Source of the DNA: Candidatus Neomarinimicrobiota bacterium
GTDB taxonomy: Bacteria; Fidelibacterota; UBA8477; JABMPR01
Direction of reading: 5' to 3'
DNA length: 64,000 nucleotides
NCBI GenBank assembly: GCA_016784545.1
Contig: JADHUM010000004.1
Location: forward strand, 39,641-103,640
The notes beneath the pieces are model-generated. The model had not been told where the DNA came from. It made no database searches and saw only the letters and a list, made by a program, of their open reading frames with translations. Position numbers and translations under genes: made by a program. This document shows positions 8,216 through 16,319 of this stretch, in pieces. Each line of letters opens with the position of its first letter. The first letter of the stretch is position 1.

Positions 8216-8838
8216 CCAAAGACCAAGTTTTCGAGTATGCACGAGATGATTTTAATTATCCCAGATGGATTCAAAACCTTCTAAAGAAAGCCCTCAACTT
8301 TGCCATCACAAAGGTTCAGGAAGGGAAGGTTGAAGCCAGTACACTGACCAAGACCCGTTATGTTGTTGGTTTATCCAGTATGTTTGCCCTGGTATTGGGC
8401 TTGTATCTATGGACAGCAGTCTTTCTGGCGATCTGGCTGTTCATGGATCAGATTCAGTTGCACCTGTTTGTTGATAGATCTGCTCCCAGCAGCCGGTTTA
8501 AACATTTTGTGGAGGAAGTGCCACTTATGTTTGCATTAAGTCTTCACATGTGGGTTGAGGGGCATCTTTGGACGGGTATAGCCGGTCTCGTTGGAATTAC
8601 TGGTCTCTATCTGCTTACAAATTTGCAGATGAAATATGATCTGACAGCCATTAATCTCCCACATCTCTACTTTTTAAGATGGGATAGAATGGGCATCCTG
8701 TTTCTGTTTACGCTGTTAGGGTCCTGGCCTGGTGAAAGAGCCTACTTGTTTGTGGTGCTCTTGGCCTGGTTCCTGGCAGCCTTAAGTTTTTACGATTATA
8801 TCTGGATACTTATCCAATTAGCTAAAAAGAAAAAATGA
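8212..8838 (+). CDS. Membrane protein, perhaps degenerate CDP-alcohol phosphatidyltransferase-like
   Basis: A 208-residue protein with a polar N-terminus (about 50 residues) and about five to six hydrophobic segments (roughly residues 50-80, 103-120, 123-142, 160-175 and 180-203) and a lysine-rich end. I do not recognise a family with certainty. The stretch T-TRYVVGL then a long helix ending in MD, followed by DR-APSSRF--FVEEVP, is laid out like the start of CDP-alcohol phosphatidyltransferases, but the required D-DG-AR-G-D-D residues are not there. The GTG start overlaps the rsmI stop (GTGA) and its stop overlaps the tmk start (ATGA), so it is translated in a coupled way with both. Inner membrane. 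Confidence 0.7.
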   Translation: MTKDQVFEYARDDFNYPRWIQNLLKKALNFAITKVQEGKVEASTLTKTRYVVGLSSMFALVLGLYLWTAVFLAIWLFMDQIQLHLFVDRSAPSSRFKHFVEEVPLMFALSLHMWVEGHLWTGIAGLVGITGLYLLTNLQMKYDLTAINLPHLYFLRWDRMGILFLFTLLGSWPGERAYLFVVLLAWFLAALSFYDYIWILIQLAKKKK

Positions 8839-9470
8839 AAACTGTTAAACCACTGCTCATAAGTTTCGAAGGTATTGACGGATCTGGGAAATCAACCCAG
8901 TGCAAAATGCTGTATCATGAACTCCTGGATCGGGGTTATGGTGTCCATTTATATCGAGAACCAGGTGGGACTTCAATTTCTGAAAAAATTCGAGATATTC
9001 TTCTGGATCGGGAAAACGTTAAAATGAGTCCCATCACTGAGATGCTGCTTTATTTCTCCAGTCGAAACCAACTCATATCCGAAAAAGTCCTCCCGGCCCT
9101 GGCAAGGGGCGAAATCGTTCTGTTGGATCGATTTGTGGACAGTACCATTGCCTATCAGGGCTATGGCAGGGATTTATCACTTGAGAGCATCCAAAAGGTT
9201 GCTGAGGTGGCTATTGGAGATCTTTCTCCCGACCTGACCATTCTGGTTGATACACCCCTGGACACCGCTGAAGACAGGATGGACCATCGTGAACTTGATC
9301 GTTTGGAAGCTGAAAATGAAGAGTTTAAGCAAAGAACCCGAAATGGTTATCTGCAATTGGTAAAAGCGGAACCACACCGCTTCCTTCTTCTGGATGGACG
9401 CGAGGCCATTGACACATTGAAACGCAAGGTCTTTGATCGGGTTGACCAGTTATTAGAGGCAACAGTTTGA
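8835..9470 (+). CDS. tmk: Thymidylate kinase
   Basis: A 211-residue dTMP kinase that phosphorylates dTMP to dTDP with ATP. The P-loop is FEGIDGSGKSTQ (residues 11-22), the REPGGT motif that binds dTMP is near residues 42-47, and DRFVDSTIAYQG-GR (about 98-112) is the family signature with the DR pair. A lid region with RTRNGYLQL lies near residue 155. Arg in the lid rather than the P-loop would fit the E. coli type, but the P-loop here lacks Arg and I cannot be sure of the class. It overlaps both neighbours by 4 bases. Confidence 0.95.
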   Translation: MKTVKPLLISFEGIDGSGKSTQCKMLYHELLDRGYGVHLYREPGGTSISEKIRDILLDRENVKMSPITEMLLYFSSRNQLISEKVLPALARGEIVLLDRFVDSTIAYQGYGRDLSLESIQKVAEVAIGDLSPDLTILVDTPLDTAEDRMDHRELDRLEAENEEFKQRTRNGYLQLVKAEPHRFLLLDGREAIDTLKRKVFDRVDQLLEATV

Positions 9471-11113
9471 AATTTCGATCCACACTTTTACCTGTTTTGA
9501 CACTGCTTCTGCTCACTGGATGGGCAGCAACAATTTATACCCAGGCACATTCTGAACGTGTGGAGGGTGAAGCTTCAATCACCAAGGTATTTCAGACTAT
9601 TCTTGATCGTTATGTTGCCGAGATTGATCCCGATAAGCTTGCAGATGCAGCCATTGAGGGAATGCTGAGTGAACTTGATCCCTACTCCCAGCATATTGAT
9701 GATAATAATTCATATCGCCTTGATGCCATAACAACTGGTGAGTATGGTGGTGTGGGTATCCATCTTGGTCGTATGAATGATTCTCTCATTGTGATCTCAC
9801 CCATGGATGGGACACCGGCATTTCTCCAGGGCATTCATGCTGGAGACCGAATTGTAAAAATTGATTCTGTCTGGACCAAAAAGCTGAATCTGAACGAAGC
9901 AGCCCGGATGGTACGGGGAGAGCAGGGGTCCACAATAAATCTTCTCATTAAAAGAGAAGGCGAAACTGATTATATAAATTTTGAGCTGATTCGAGAATTG
10001 ATTAAGGTTCCAGATGTGAGTTATTCCGGGTTACTGAGAGAGCGGACGGGGTATGTGAAACTTTCCAATTTTTCAAAGTACTCTGCTGAAGAGCTGGAAA
10101 AAGCCATTCGCAAGATGAACAAAGTTGGCCTTGAAGCGCTAATAATAGATGTGAGGGGTAACCCCGGTGGACTTCTCAGTGCAGCCCTCATGAGTGCAGA
10201 TCTGTTTATTGAACAAGGTGCCACCCTGTTGGAAACCCGGGGACGTGTGGATCAGTCCAATAAGAAATATCTGTCTCGTCGTCGTCCCATCGTTAAGACG
10301 GATCTTCCAGTAGCCATTCTCATAGATGGTGGATCGGCCTCAGCTTCAGAGATACTCGCGGGTATTCTTCAGGACTATGATAGGGCAGTGGTGATTGGTG
10401 AACCTTCGTTTGGCAAAGGTTTGGTTCAAACCGTAACCCGCTTGTCACCTGATACCCGACTCAAGCTTACCTCAGCAAAATACTATCTGCCCAGTGGTCG
10501 CCTTATTCAGAAACGTGAAATCGCTCAGGATGTGCTGTATGAAGATTTACTTATTTCTCAGGATACTTCTTTTCTCTCTGACAATAACCGCAAGTTCGAA
10601 GGTGGGGGTGGTGTTGAACCCGATATTTACACAGAAGATTTTCCTTTAAGTAATCTTGAGAACTCTCTGTGGCGTAAGCGGCTATTCTTTAAATATGCTC
10701 TAAAATATGGTGAGGAGCATCCAGGTCTCAGCATGCCAATTCATTTCGATGATTCTGAGGTGGATAGCTTTTATACCTGGATGGATCAGCATGAATTAAT
10801 CCCAGAAACAAACTTCAATCTCTGGATAACCGATCTTGAGGATGCCATTGACACATCAAGTGCTATCTATTCTGATGTACTGGATTTGCAACATTCTTTG
10901 AGTCTATTGGAAGAAATTTATGCTCAAGAAGAGTTTCATAAAATAAAATTTCAAATTCTGGCTGGTCTGGAAAAGGAAATGGCCAGAGTTTTAGGTGGAA
11001 ACGGGGCTCGAATTGCTGCCTCTTTGGCCCATGATCGTGTTGTTTTGAAAGCGATTGAAGTCCTATCGTCAGGGAAGCAGATTCAGGAAATCCTTGCTGG
11101 TCCTACTGAGTAA
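9467..11113 (+). CDS. S41-family C-terminal processing protease (CtpA-like)
   Basis: A 548-residue periplasmic serine protease with an N-terminal signal anchor (residues 5-24). It has a family N-terminal segment (DP-YSQHID), a PDZ domain (about residues 85-175, GVGIHLGRMND to MVRGEQGS) and the S41 catalytic core with the Ser/Lys dyad: Ser in GGSASASEI (about residue 292) and Lys in SFGKGLVQT (about 317). Beyond the core is a C-terminal extension of about 150 residues, longer than in E. coli Prc-unrelated CtpA proteins, with acidic helices. It cuts the C-terminal ends of exported proteins. The TTG start overlaps the tmk stop (TTGA). Its stop codon touches that of the convergent next gene. Confidence 0.9.
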   Translation: MKFRSTLLPVLTLLLLTGWAATIYTQAHSERVEGEASITKVFQTILDRYVAEIDPDKLADAAIEGMLSELDPYSQHIDDNNSYRLDAITTGEYGGVGIHLGRMNDSLIVISPMDGTPAFLQGIHAGDRIVKIDSVWTKKLNLNEAARMVRGEQGSTINLLIKREGETDYINFELIRELIKVPDVSYSGLLRERTGYVKLSNFSKYSAEELEKAIRKMNKVGLEALIIDVRGNPGGLLSAALMSADLFIEQGATLLETRGRVDQSNKKYLSRRRPIVKTDLPVAILIDGGSASASEILAGILQDYDRAVVIGEPSFGKGLVQTVTRLSPDTRLKLTSAKYYLPSGRLIQKREIAQDVLYEDLLISQDTSFLSDNNRKFEGGGGVEPDIYTEDFPLSNLENSLWRKRLFFKYALKYGEEHPGLSMPIHFDDSEVDSFYTWMDQHELIPETNFNLWITDLEDAIDTSSAIYSDVLDLQHSLSLLEEIYAQEEFHKIKFQILAGLEKEMARVLGGNGARIAASLAHDRVVLKAIEVLSSGKQIQEILAGPTE

Positions 11114-11587
11114 TTAATCCTTTACTTTTAAAGAAAGCGTAAGGGTGAAAGTCGCCAGGATTTCAGCTCCATATTTGTCTGGCGCCGTCACTAGAATATT
11201 GATTGGTTCATGGTGACGCTCACCCGTATCGATGACCTTTTGAATGAGTGACCCTATTTTTTCACCATCGGTGCAGGTGAAAATGGCATCTGCATCAACT
11301 CTTTTTAAAAAATCTGCATGCATATCTTTAAATACGAGATTGATTTTGTGGTCACTTCTGGCAAGCATTTGCATGGCCAATAAACCACCAGCCAGATCGG
11401 CACCGACTGCCAAAACACCGAAATACATACTCATTAGATGATTTCGGGTCCGGCGGCGCAAGGGAATTTTGATCATACACTGGGATTGATTCAACTGTAA
11501 GACCTGGGGTTTTACAAAAAATATCAGGGGTATTTTGGTGATTCCAAAATATCGAACCAGGAGCGTTTGTTTCCAGCGTGTTTTCAT
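11114..11587 (-). CDS. DUF4442 / PaaI-like hotdog-fold protein
   Basis: A 157-residue protein matching DUF4442, a hotdog-fold thioesterase relative. Visible landmarks are a polar N-terminus (MKTRWKQTLLVRYFG), the segment IKIPLRRRTRNHLMSMYFG (about residues 39-57) where hotdog thioesterases have their Asn-His region before the long central helix, and that helix itself (AVGADLAGGLLAMQML). DUF4442 members are presumed acyl-CoA or acyl-ACP thioesterases, but no substrate is known. It starts 9 bases after the stop of the histidine kinase gene and is probably cotranscribed with it. Cytoplasmic. Confidence 0.75.
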   Translation of the reverse strand: MKTRWKQTLLVRYFGITKIPLIFFVKPQVLQLNQSQCMIKIPLRRRTRNHLMSMYFGVLAVGADLAGGLLAMQMLARSDHKINLVFKDMHADFLKRVDADAIFTCTDGEKIGSLIQKVIDTGERHHEPINILVTAPDKYGAEILATFTLTLSLKVKD

Positions 11588-11596
11588 AATGCCAAA

Positions 11597-13135
11597 TTAT
11601 ATCAAATGCTGGATGGTTTCTTTTAATTCGGCCAAACGGAAGGGTTTGGTCATAAAGTCGCTGCAACCTGCATCAAGGCATCTATCCCTATCAGAGGTGA
11701 AGGCATGGGCAGTCAGGGCAATTATGGGTATATTTAACCACTTATCCTCTCCTCGGAGATATCTGGCGAGATCAAGTCCATCTTCATCCCCCCTCAGGGA
11801 GAGATCCAATAGAATTAACTGAACTTCTTCAGCATTCAGCACGTCTTTAGCATCTGATACCGAATCTGCAAAATGAAGGTCATAGTCTTTGCTAAGGGTG
11901 AAACTGGCCAGCTTTTGAGAATTAGGGTCATCCTCCACCACAAGAATGCTCATTCTGGTGTCCTGAGTGGCGTCTGAGTGCCCACCCACAGAATCAATAG
12001 GTTTTGGTTCGTCAACAGCTATTACCGGTTTCACAGAGGGATCTATGGGTAAATAAACGGTAAATTTGCTCCCTACTTCCCGCTCACTCTCAAAGGTTAT
12101 CTTTCCATTGATCAGGGAGAGATAGCGGTGGGCCAGTGCCAACCCAAGACCAATACCTTGAAAATTCTTGGTATAGCCAGTGCTTTCCTGGGAAAAAACA
12201 TTGAACATGTGGTCCTGATACTCTTTGGACATTCCTATGCCCGTATCCTTAATGATGATAATGACAGAGCCATCAACAATCTCAGTGTCCAGGTCGACGT
12301 GGCCGGAGCTTGTATACTTTATGGCATTGTCGATAAGATTGGTGATAGCCTGTGTCGCACAGTACTCATCAGATATTATGTTAATTTCAGTATCAGGAAG
12401 GTTGATGTTGAGTTCCAAATTCTTAGCCTTGGCTGCGGATTTGAATGAGGCTCCCAGATCTTTTATAATTTTGCCCAGATTAACGGTTTCGGTTTTCAAT
12501 TCAAAAGTGCCGGTTTCAATTTGGGAAATATCCAGGATGTGATGAACGGTTTGCCAAAGGCGTTCGCCGCTCATGTAAATGGTTTCAAAATATACATCCA
12601 AATTTTCATCAATCTTGCCTTTGACTTTTTCCTCAATCAGCTCAGTAAACCCCAGTATTGAATTGATGGGAGTTCTGATCTCATGACTCATATTGGCCAG
12701 GAAGAGGGTCTTGACTTCTTCGTTCTTTAAGGCCCGTTCTTTGGCAGCTATAAGCTCAGTCTCAGTATTTTTGAGATTGGTGATGTCCGTGGCGTAGTAG
12801 TGTAACAGATTTTGGTTTTCCAGGAAGAATGCTGTCCATAGGAGGTGCGAGCCACCCAATGATACCTCCCGTGAAGGAATTTTGCCCTTATCGGAGGAGG
12901 CAGTTTTTATGTCCGATTTATACGTCTTCGGTAATATTTGGGAAACCTGCGACATATCCAGATTCATCTTATCAAGGAGTTGGATTCCTGCAGGATTTAT
13001 ATAACTGGGAACGCCATCTAGATCAACCTCTACAACAGGCATGGGGTTGGCAAGTGGAAAAAAAGCGAGTCGCTCTATCTCCTGTTGCGCTCTATCGCTT
13101 TCGCTTATATCAAGTGGTTCTTTTTTAGCAGTCAA
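11597..13135 (-). CDS. Hybrid sensor histidine kinase (PAS-HisKA-HATPase-REC)
   Basis: A 512-residue soluble sensor kinase with no membrane segment. Order: a PAS-like sensor (about residues 20-120, with NPMPVVEVDLDG and the ATDITNLKNTE exit), HisKA with the H-box FLANMSHEIRTP (phospho-His 151), HATPase with an N-box LIDNAIKYT, G-boxes DTGIGM and GIGLGLALAHRY, then a receiver domain with the acidic pair VVEDD, phospho-acceptor Asp444 in LLDLSLRGDEDG, and Lys497 in MTKPF. There is no output domain, so the signal must pass to another protein; the free receiver at 63422 is one possible partner but that is only a guess. The TTG start has AAGGT about 12 bases upstream. No ligand can be inferred. 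Confidence 0.93.
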   Translation of the reverse strand: MTAKKEPLDISESDRAQQEIERLAFFPLANPMPVVEVDLDGVPSYINPAGIQLLDKMNLDMSQVSQILPKTYKSDIKTASSDKGKIPSREVSLGGSHLLWTAFFLENQNLLHYYATDITNLKNTETELIAAKERALKNEEVKTLFLANMSHEIRTPINSILGFTELIEEKVKGKIDENLDVYFETIYMSGERLWQTVHHILDISQIETGTFELKTETVNLGKIIKDLGASFKSAAKAKNLELNINLPDTEINIISDEYCATQAITNLIDNAIKYTSSGHVDLDTEIVDGSVIIIIKDTGIGMSKEYQDHMFNVFSQESTGYTKNFQGIGLGLALAHRYLSLINGKITFESEREVGSKFTVYLPIDPSVKPVIAVDEPKPIDSVGGHSDATQDTRMSILVVEDDPNSQKLASFTLSKDYDLHFADSVSDAKDVLNAEEVQLILLDLSLRGDEDGLDLARYLRGEDKWLNIPIIALTAHAFTSDRDRCLDAGCSDFMTKPFRLAELKETIQHLI

Positions 13136-13198
13136 CTTTGGTTTTTACCTTAATATTTAATAGACACATTTTAAAAAGACCAGACATCTGCATGAGAA

Positions 13199-14608
13199 TT
13201 ATTCTCTAACTAATTTATCTCGCTTGTGGATGTAAAAGTAATAGTAAATCGATCCCAGACTAGTCAAACCCAGACCTATGAGAGACGGAATGAGAGTCGT
13301 CATAAGTGTAATAACAAAGAAAGTGGCGTATATGACAATTACAATAATCAAACTCCATGGATATAACCAGGCCTTGTAAGGTCTGTCAACAGTAGGATAT
13401 TTCTTTCTGAGAATAAAAATGGCTCCAAATACCATGAGATTGAATACAGTTGATGTGGCTGAGAAAAAATCGATAATCGTCTCATAGGAGTTCGCTGCAG
13501 ACACGGCAAAAGTCAATAGTACGGTTGCCCAGACACCTTGTCCGATCAAAGCATTGTTGGGGGTTTTATGTTTTTTGCTGAGTACAGCAAATTTTTTAAA
13601 AAACATGCCATCTCGCGCCATGGCCTGCAGGGCTCTTGCTTTACATAGGATTTGAGTGCTCACATTTCCAAAAGTATTAAACATGACCGCCACGGAAATT
13701 AGAATGCCACCGGTGGCACCAAGAGCAACTTTCATGGCTTCTGTTGCTACCTCATTATTGTCGGCGATTTGAGCAGGTGTCAATTGGAACAGATAGGCAG
13801 CGTTTGCACCCATATATAGAACCATTACACCGGCTATTCCGATAAACAGAGATAGGGGTAAATTCTTACGTGGGTTCTTCACTTCTTCGGCGATATATGT
13901 AGCACCCTCCCAACCACTAAATGCAAAAAAGGCGTATCTCAGGCCTGCACCCACGGCTAGAAATGTGGACCCACTGAAGGATTCCGGTAAAAGAGGATTG
14001 ACAAAATTTGACAGAGACCCTGTTGACCAACTGGTAAAACTCACACCGATGATACCACCCACAGCAACCACTTTGATAGCACCAAAGAAGTTCTGAATTT
14101 TACCGCTAAGTCGAACACCAAAAAGATTTACCACGGTAAGCAACCATATGGTAGACAGAGCAATAAAAAATAGAGTAATCTGTCCAAAGGCCTGACCAGA
14201 TGCGATTCGCCAGAGGGCATTTAGATACTCTCCAAAAATGAGGGCCACAGCAGCAATAGAGGCAGTTTCGGAGACAAAAAACATGGCCCAGCCACGGAGA
14301 AAAGCCCAGAAGGGGTGATAGGCCATTTTCAAATAGACATAGGGACCGCCAGAGCGGGGCATCATGGCAGCCAGTTCAGCATAGACGACTGCCCCAAAGA
14401 TGGTCACAATGCCACCAAGGACCCAGACAAGACCAAATAAGGAGGTACAACCCACCAGAGCCATAATGGGTGCTGGGGTTCTAAAAATGCCTGATCCAAT
14501 AATCCTGCTGATCACAATGGAGATAGCCTCAATGAGCCCAAGATCCCGTTTGTATTCAGTTGAGTCGCCGAAATCTCTCATTTGCGAAGTCATCTCAGTG
14601 GTGGACAA
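13199..14608 (-). CDS. APC-family amino acid permease
   Basis: A 469-residue integral membrane transporter with about 12 hydrophobic helices and a short polar N-terminus. The first helix carries the APC substrate-site motif IISRIIGSGIFRTP (about residues 32-45), and helix 6 has the broken FFAFSGWEGATYIAEEVKNPRKNLP segment, both typical of the amino acid-polyamine-organocation family and closest in look to the LAT/APA subfamilies. It would exchange or import amino acids across the inner membrane; substrate not inferable. The TTG start is supported by a GGAGG site five bases upstream. It stands alone, with 63 bases to the kinase gene and 329 bases upstream. Confidence 0.9.
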   Translation of the reverse strand: MSTTEMTSQMRDFGDSTEYKRDLGLIEAISIVISRIIGSGIFRTPAPIMALVGCTSLFGLVWVLGGIVTIFGAVVYAELAAMMPRSGGPYVYLKMAYHPFWAFLRGWAMFFVSETASIAAVALIFGEYLNALWRIASGQAFGQITLFFIALSTIWLLTVVNLFGVRLSGKIQNFFGAIKVVAVGGIIGVSFTSWSTGSLSNFVNPLLPESFSGSTFLAVGAGLRYAFFAFSGWEGATYIAEEVKNPRKNLPLSLFIGIAGVMVLYMGANAAYLFQLTPAQIADNNEVATEAMKVALGATGGILISVAVMFNTFGNVSTQILCKARALQAMARDGMFFKKFAVLSKKHKTPNNALIGQGVWATVLLTFAVSAANSYETIIDFFSATSTVFNLMVFGAIFILRKKYPTVDRPYKAWLYPWSLIIVIVIYATFFVITLMTTLIPSLIGLGLTSLGSIYYYFYIHKRDKLVRE

Positions 14609-14937
14609 TCGAACCTCCAGGTGTAAAGTGCATCTTGTTTGAGCAGCTTAAACAAAGCCAAATGGATTTTTGCTCAATTTAATAAGGACGAGCATTCAAG
14701 TTTGATATCCTCAAATGGTAGTGGTGCTTCATTATGTGGAATCAACAGAACAGCCTTATTTAATAGCTGAAATCTCATGAAGCAAGGGGGTATTTCTCTT
14801 CATTCATAAATATTTGATACTATCAATTTGTGTTTTTAGAAAAACAAACTGATCTAGAGATATTAATATTCGTATATCACTGATACATAGATAGTTATGA
14901 GATATACCTAAATAGGAATAATGATGAGTATGAAGTG
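14609..14937. other. Gene-free stretch between permease and aldehyde dehydrogenase genes
   Basis: About 330 AT-rich bases that must hold the promoter of the permease (minus strand) and the end of the upstream aldehyde dehydrogenase transcript. An imperfect inverted repeat (TTTGTGTTTTT AG AAAAACAAA) lies near 14828-14849 and could be a weak terminator. No ORF or RNA gene is seen. Confidence 0.5.
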
Positions 14938-16296
14938 CTATGCAATCCAAATTGATTTGATATTGGTGAACTCACGGATACCAAAATGTGATAGCTCACG
15001 TCCATAGCCTGAACGCTTGATGCCGCCAAAAGGAAGCCGTGGATCAGAAACAGTCATCCCATTCACAAAGACTGCTCCACTCTCGACTTGCCTCGCAAGC
15101 TTCTCACCCCTGACCAAATCATTGGTCCAGAGTGAACCCCCCAGGCCAAATTCGGAATCATTGGCTACTTCGATGGCTTGCTCAGCATCTTTCACGGGGA
15201 TGATGGCAGAGACAGGCCCAAAGGTCTCCTCGTGATATAGACTCATACCTCGCCTAACATCACTTATTACCGTAGGCTCATAGAAGAAACCTGGTCCAGG
15301 AATGGATTTTCCTCCCAGAAGGAGTCTGGCACCATCATCCAGACTTGCTTTGACCTGTTCATGCAATTCATCGCGGAGATCCGCCCTCGCCAGGGGCCCA
15401 ACCTGTGTGTCTGCCAGGAGGGGATCACCAACAAGAAGGGTTGACATGATCTCAGCTTTTTTGGTTTCAAATTCCTCAAGACGAGATTCAACAACTATAA
15501 ACCTTTTGGCAGCAATACAGCTTTGACCGTTGTTGATCATGCGCGCATTGACGGCTGTTGTCACACATTTATCAATATCTGCATCCTCCAGAACGATGAA
15601 AGGATCAGATCCACCCAATTCCAGGACGGTTTTCTTGAGGGCTCGTCCCGCTATGGCGGCGACGTTCATTCCCGCCGCTTCACTACCTGTCAGGGTGACT
15701 GCTCGGATATGAGGATTCATAATGACTGACTCGACTTGGCTGGCCGATATCATCAAGGCTCTAAACAGGTTTTCTGGAAATCCTGCCTTGATAAAGATAT
15801 TCTCAATGGCCAGTGCGCATCCAGGGACGTTGGAAGCATGTTTAAGAACGGCAGCATTGCCAGCCATGAGGGCGGGTGCGGCGAAGCGAAAGACTTGCCA
15901 GAACGGGAAATTCCAGGGCATGACTGCCAGAACAATTCCCAGGGGTTCAAAACTGACAAAGCTTTTGGAAGCGTTTGTCTCCACCATCTCATCGGCGAGA
16001 AAGGATTCTGCATTGTCTGCATAAAACTCACACACCCAGGCGCATTTTTCAATTTCAGCCCGGGCTTCATGGATGACTTTCCCCATTTCAAGGGTCATGA
16101 GCTGAGCTAATTCTTCATTTTGCTCTCGCAGAATGAAGGCTGCCTGTTTCATTTTCTTGGAACGAAGGCTAAAGTCGGTGGATTTCCAATCTATCCAGGC
16201 TTCTCCGGTTTTTGATACAATTGACAGCGCTTGCTCATTTGAATGAGTCTCATATTTCCGGATAAGCTCGCCTGTGGCGGGATTGATTGATTTCAT
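14938..16296 (-). CDS. Succinate-semialdehyde dehydrogenase-type ALDH (GabD/Sad-like)
   Basis: A 452-residue NAD(P)-dependent aldehyde dehydrogenase that starts directly with INPATGE, lacking the longer N-terminus of GabD, as in the short Sad/YneI and cyanobacterial succinate-semialdehyde dehydrogenases. Catalytic residues are present: Asn in PWNFPFWQ (about residue 129), Glu in [11 protein letters not shown] (about 225) and Cys in [12 protein letters not shown] (about 259). The closing [15 protein letters not shown] is complete. It would oxidise succinate semialdehyde or a similar short aldehyde. GGGGAA lies before the ATG. It is distinct from the ALDH7 enzyme at 5972. It begins only 23 bases before the end of the next (upstream) surface-protein gene on the same strand. 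Confidence 0.85.
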   Translation of the reverse strand: MKSINPATGELIRKYETHSNEQALSIVSKTGEAWIDWKSTDFSLRSKKMKQAAFILREQNEELAQLMTLEMGKVIHEARAEIEKCAWVCEFYADNAESFLADEMVETNASKSFVSFEPLGIVLAVMPWNFPFWQVFRFAAPALMAGNAAVLKHASNVPGCALAIENIFIKAGFPENLFRALMISASQVESVIMNPHIRAVTLTGSEAAGMNVAAIAGRALKKTVLELGGSDPFIVLEDADIDKCVTTAVNARMINNGQSCIAAKRFIVVESRLEEFETKKAEIMSTLLVGDPLLADTQVGPLARADLRDELHEQVKASLDDGARLLLGGKSIPGPGFFYEPTVISDVRRGMSLYHEETFGPVSAIIPVKDAEQAIEVANDSEFGLGGSLWTNDLVRGEKLARQVESGAVFVNGMTVSDPRLPFGGIKRSGYGRELSHFGIREFTNIKSIWIA

Positions 16297-16319
16297 ATGT
16301 TTCCCCGTTGTTTCCGCAA

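Noticed and set aside
15736-16110. Long plus-strand ORF inside the aldehyde dehydrogenase gene
   Set aside because: It is antisense to a well-conserved dehydrogenase with all catalytic residues; the translated product shows no domain and no ribosome site.
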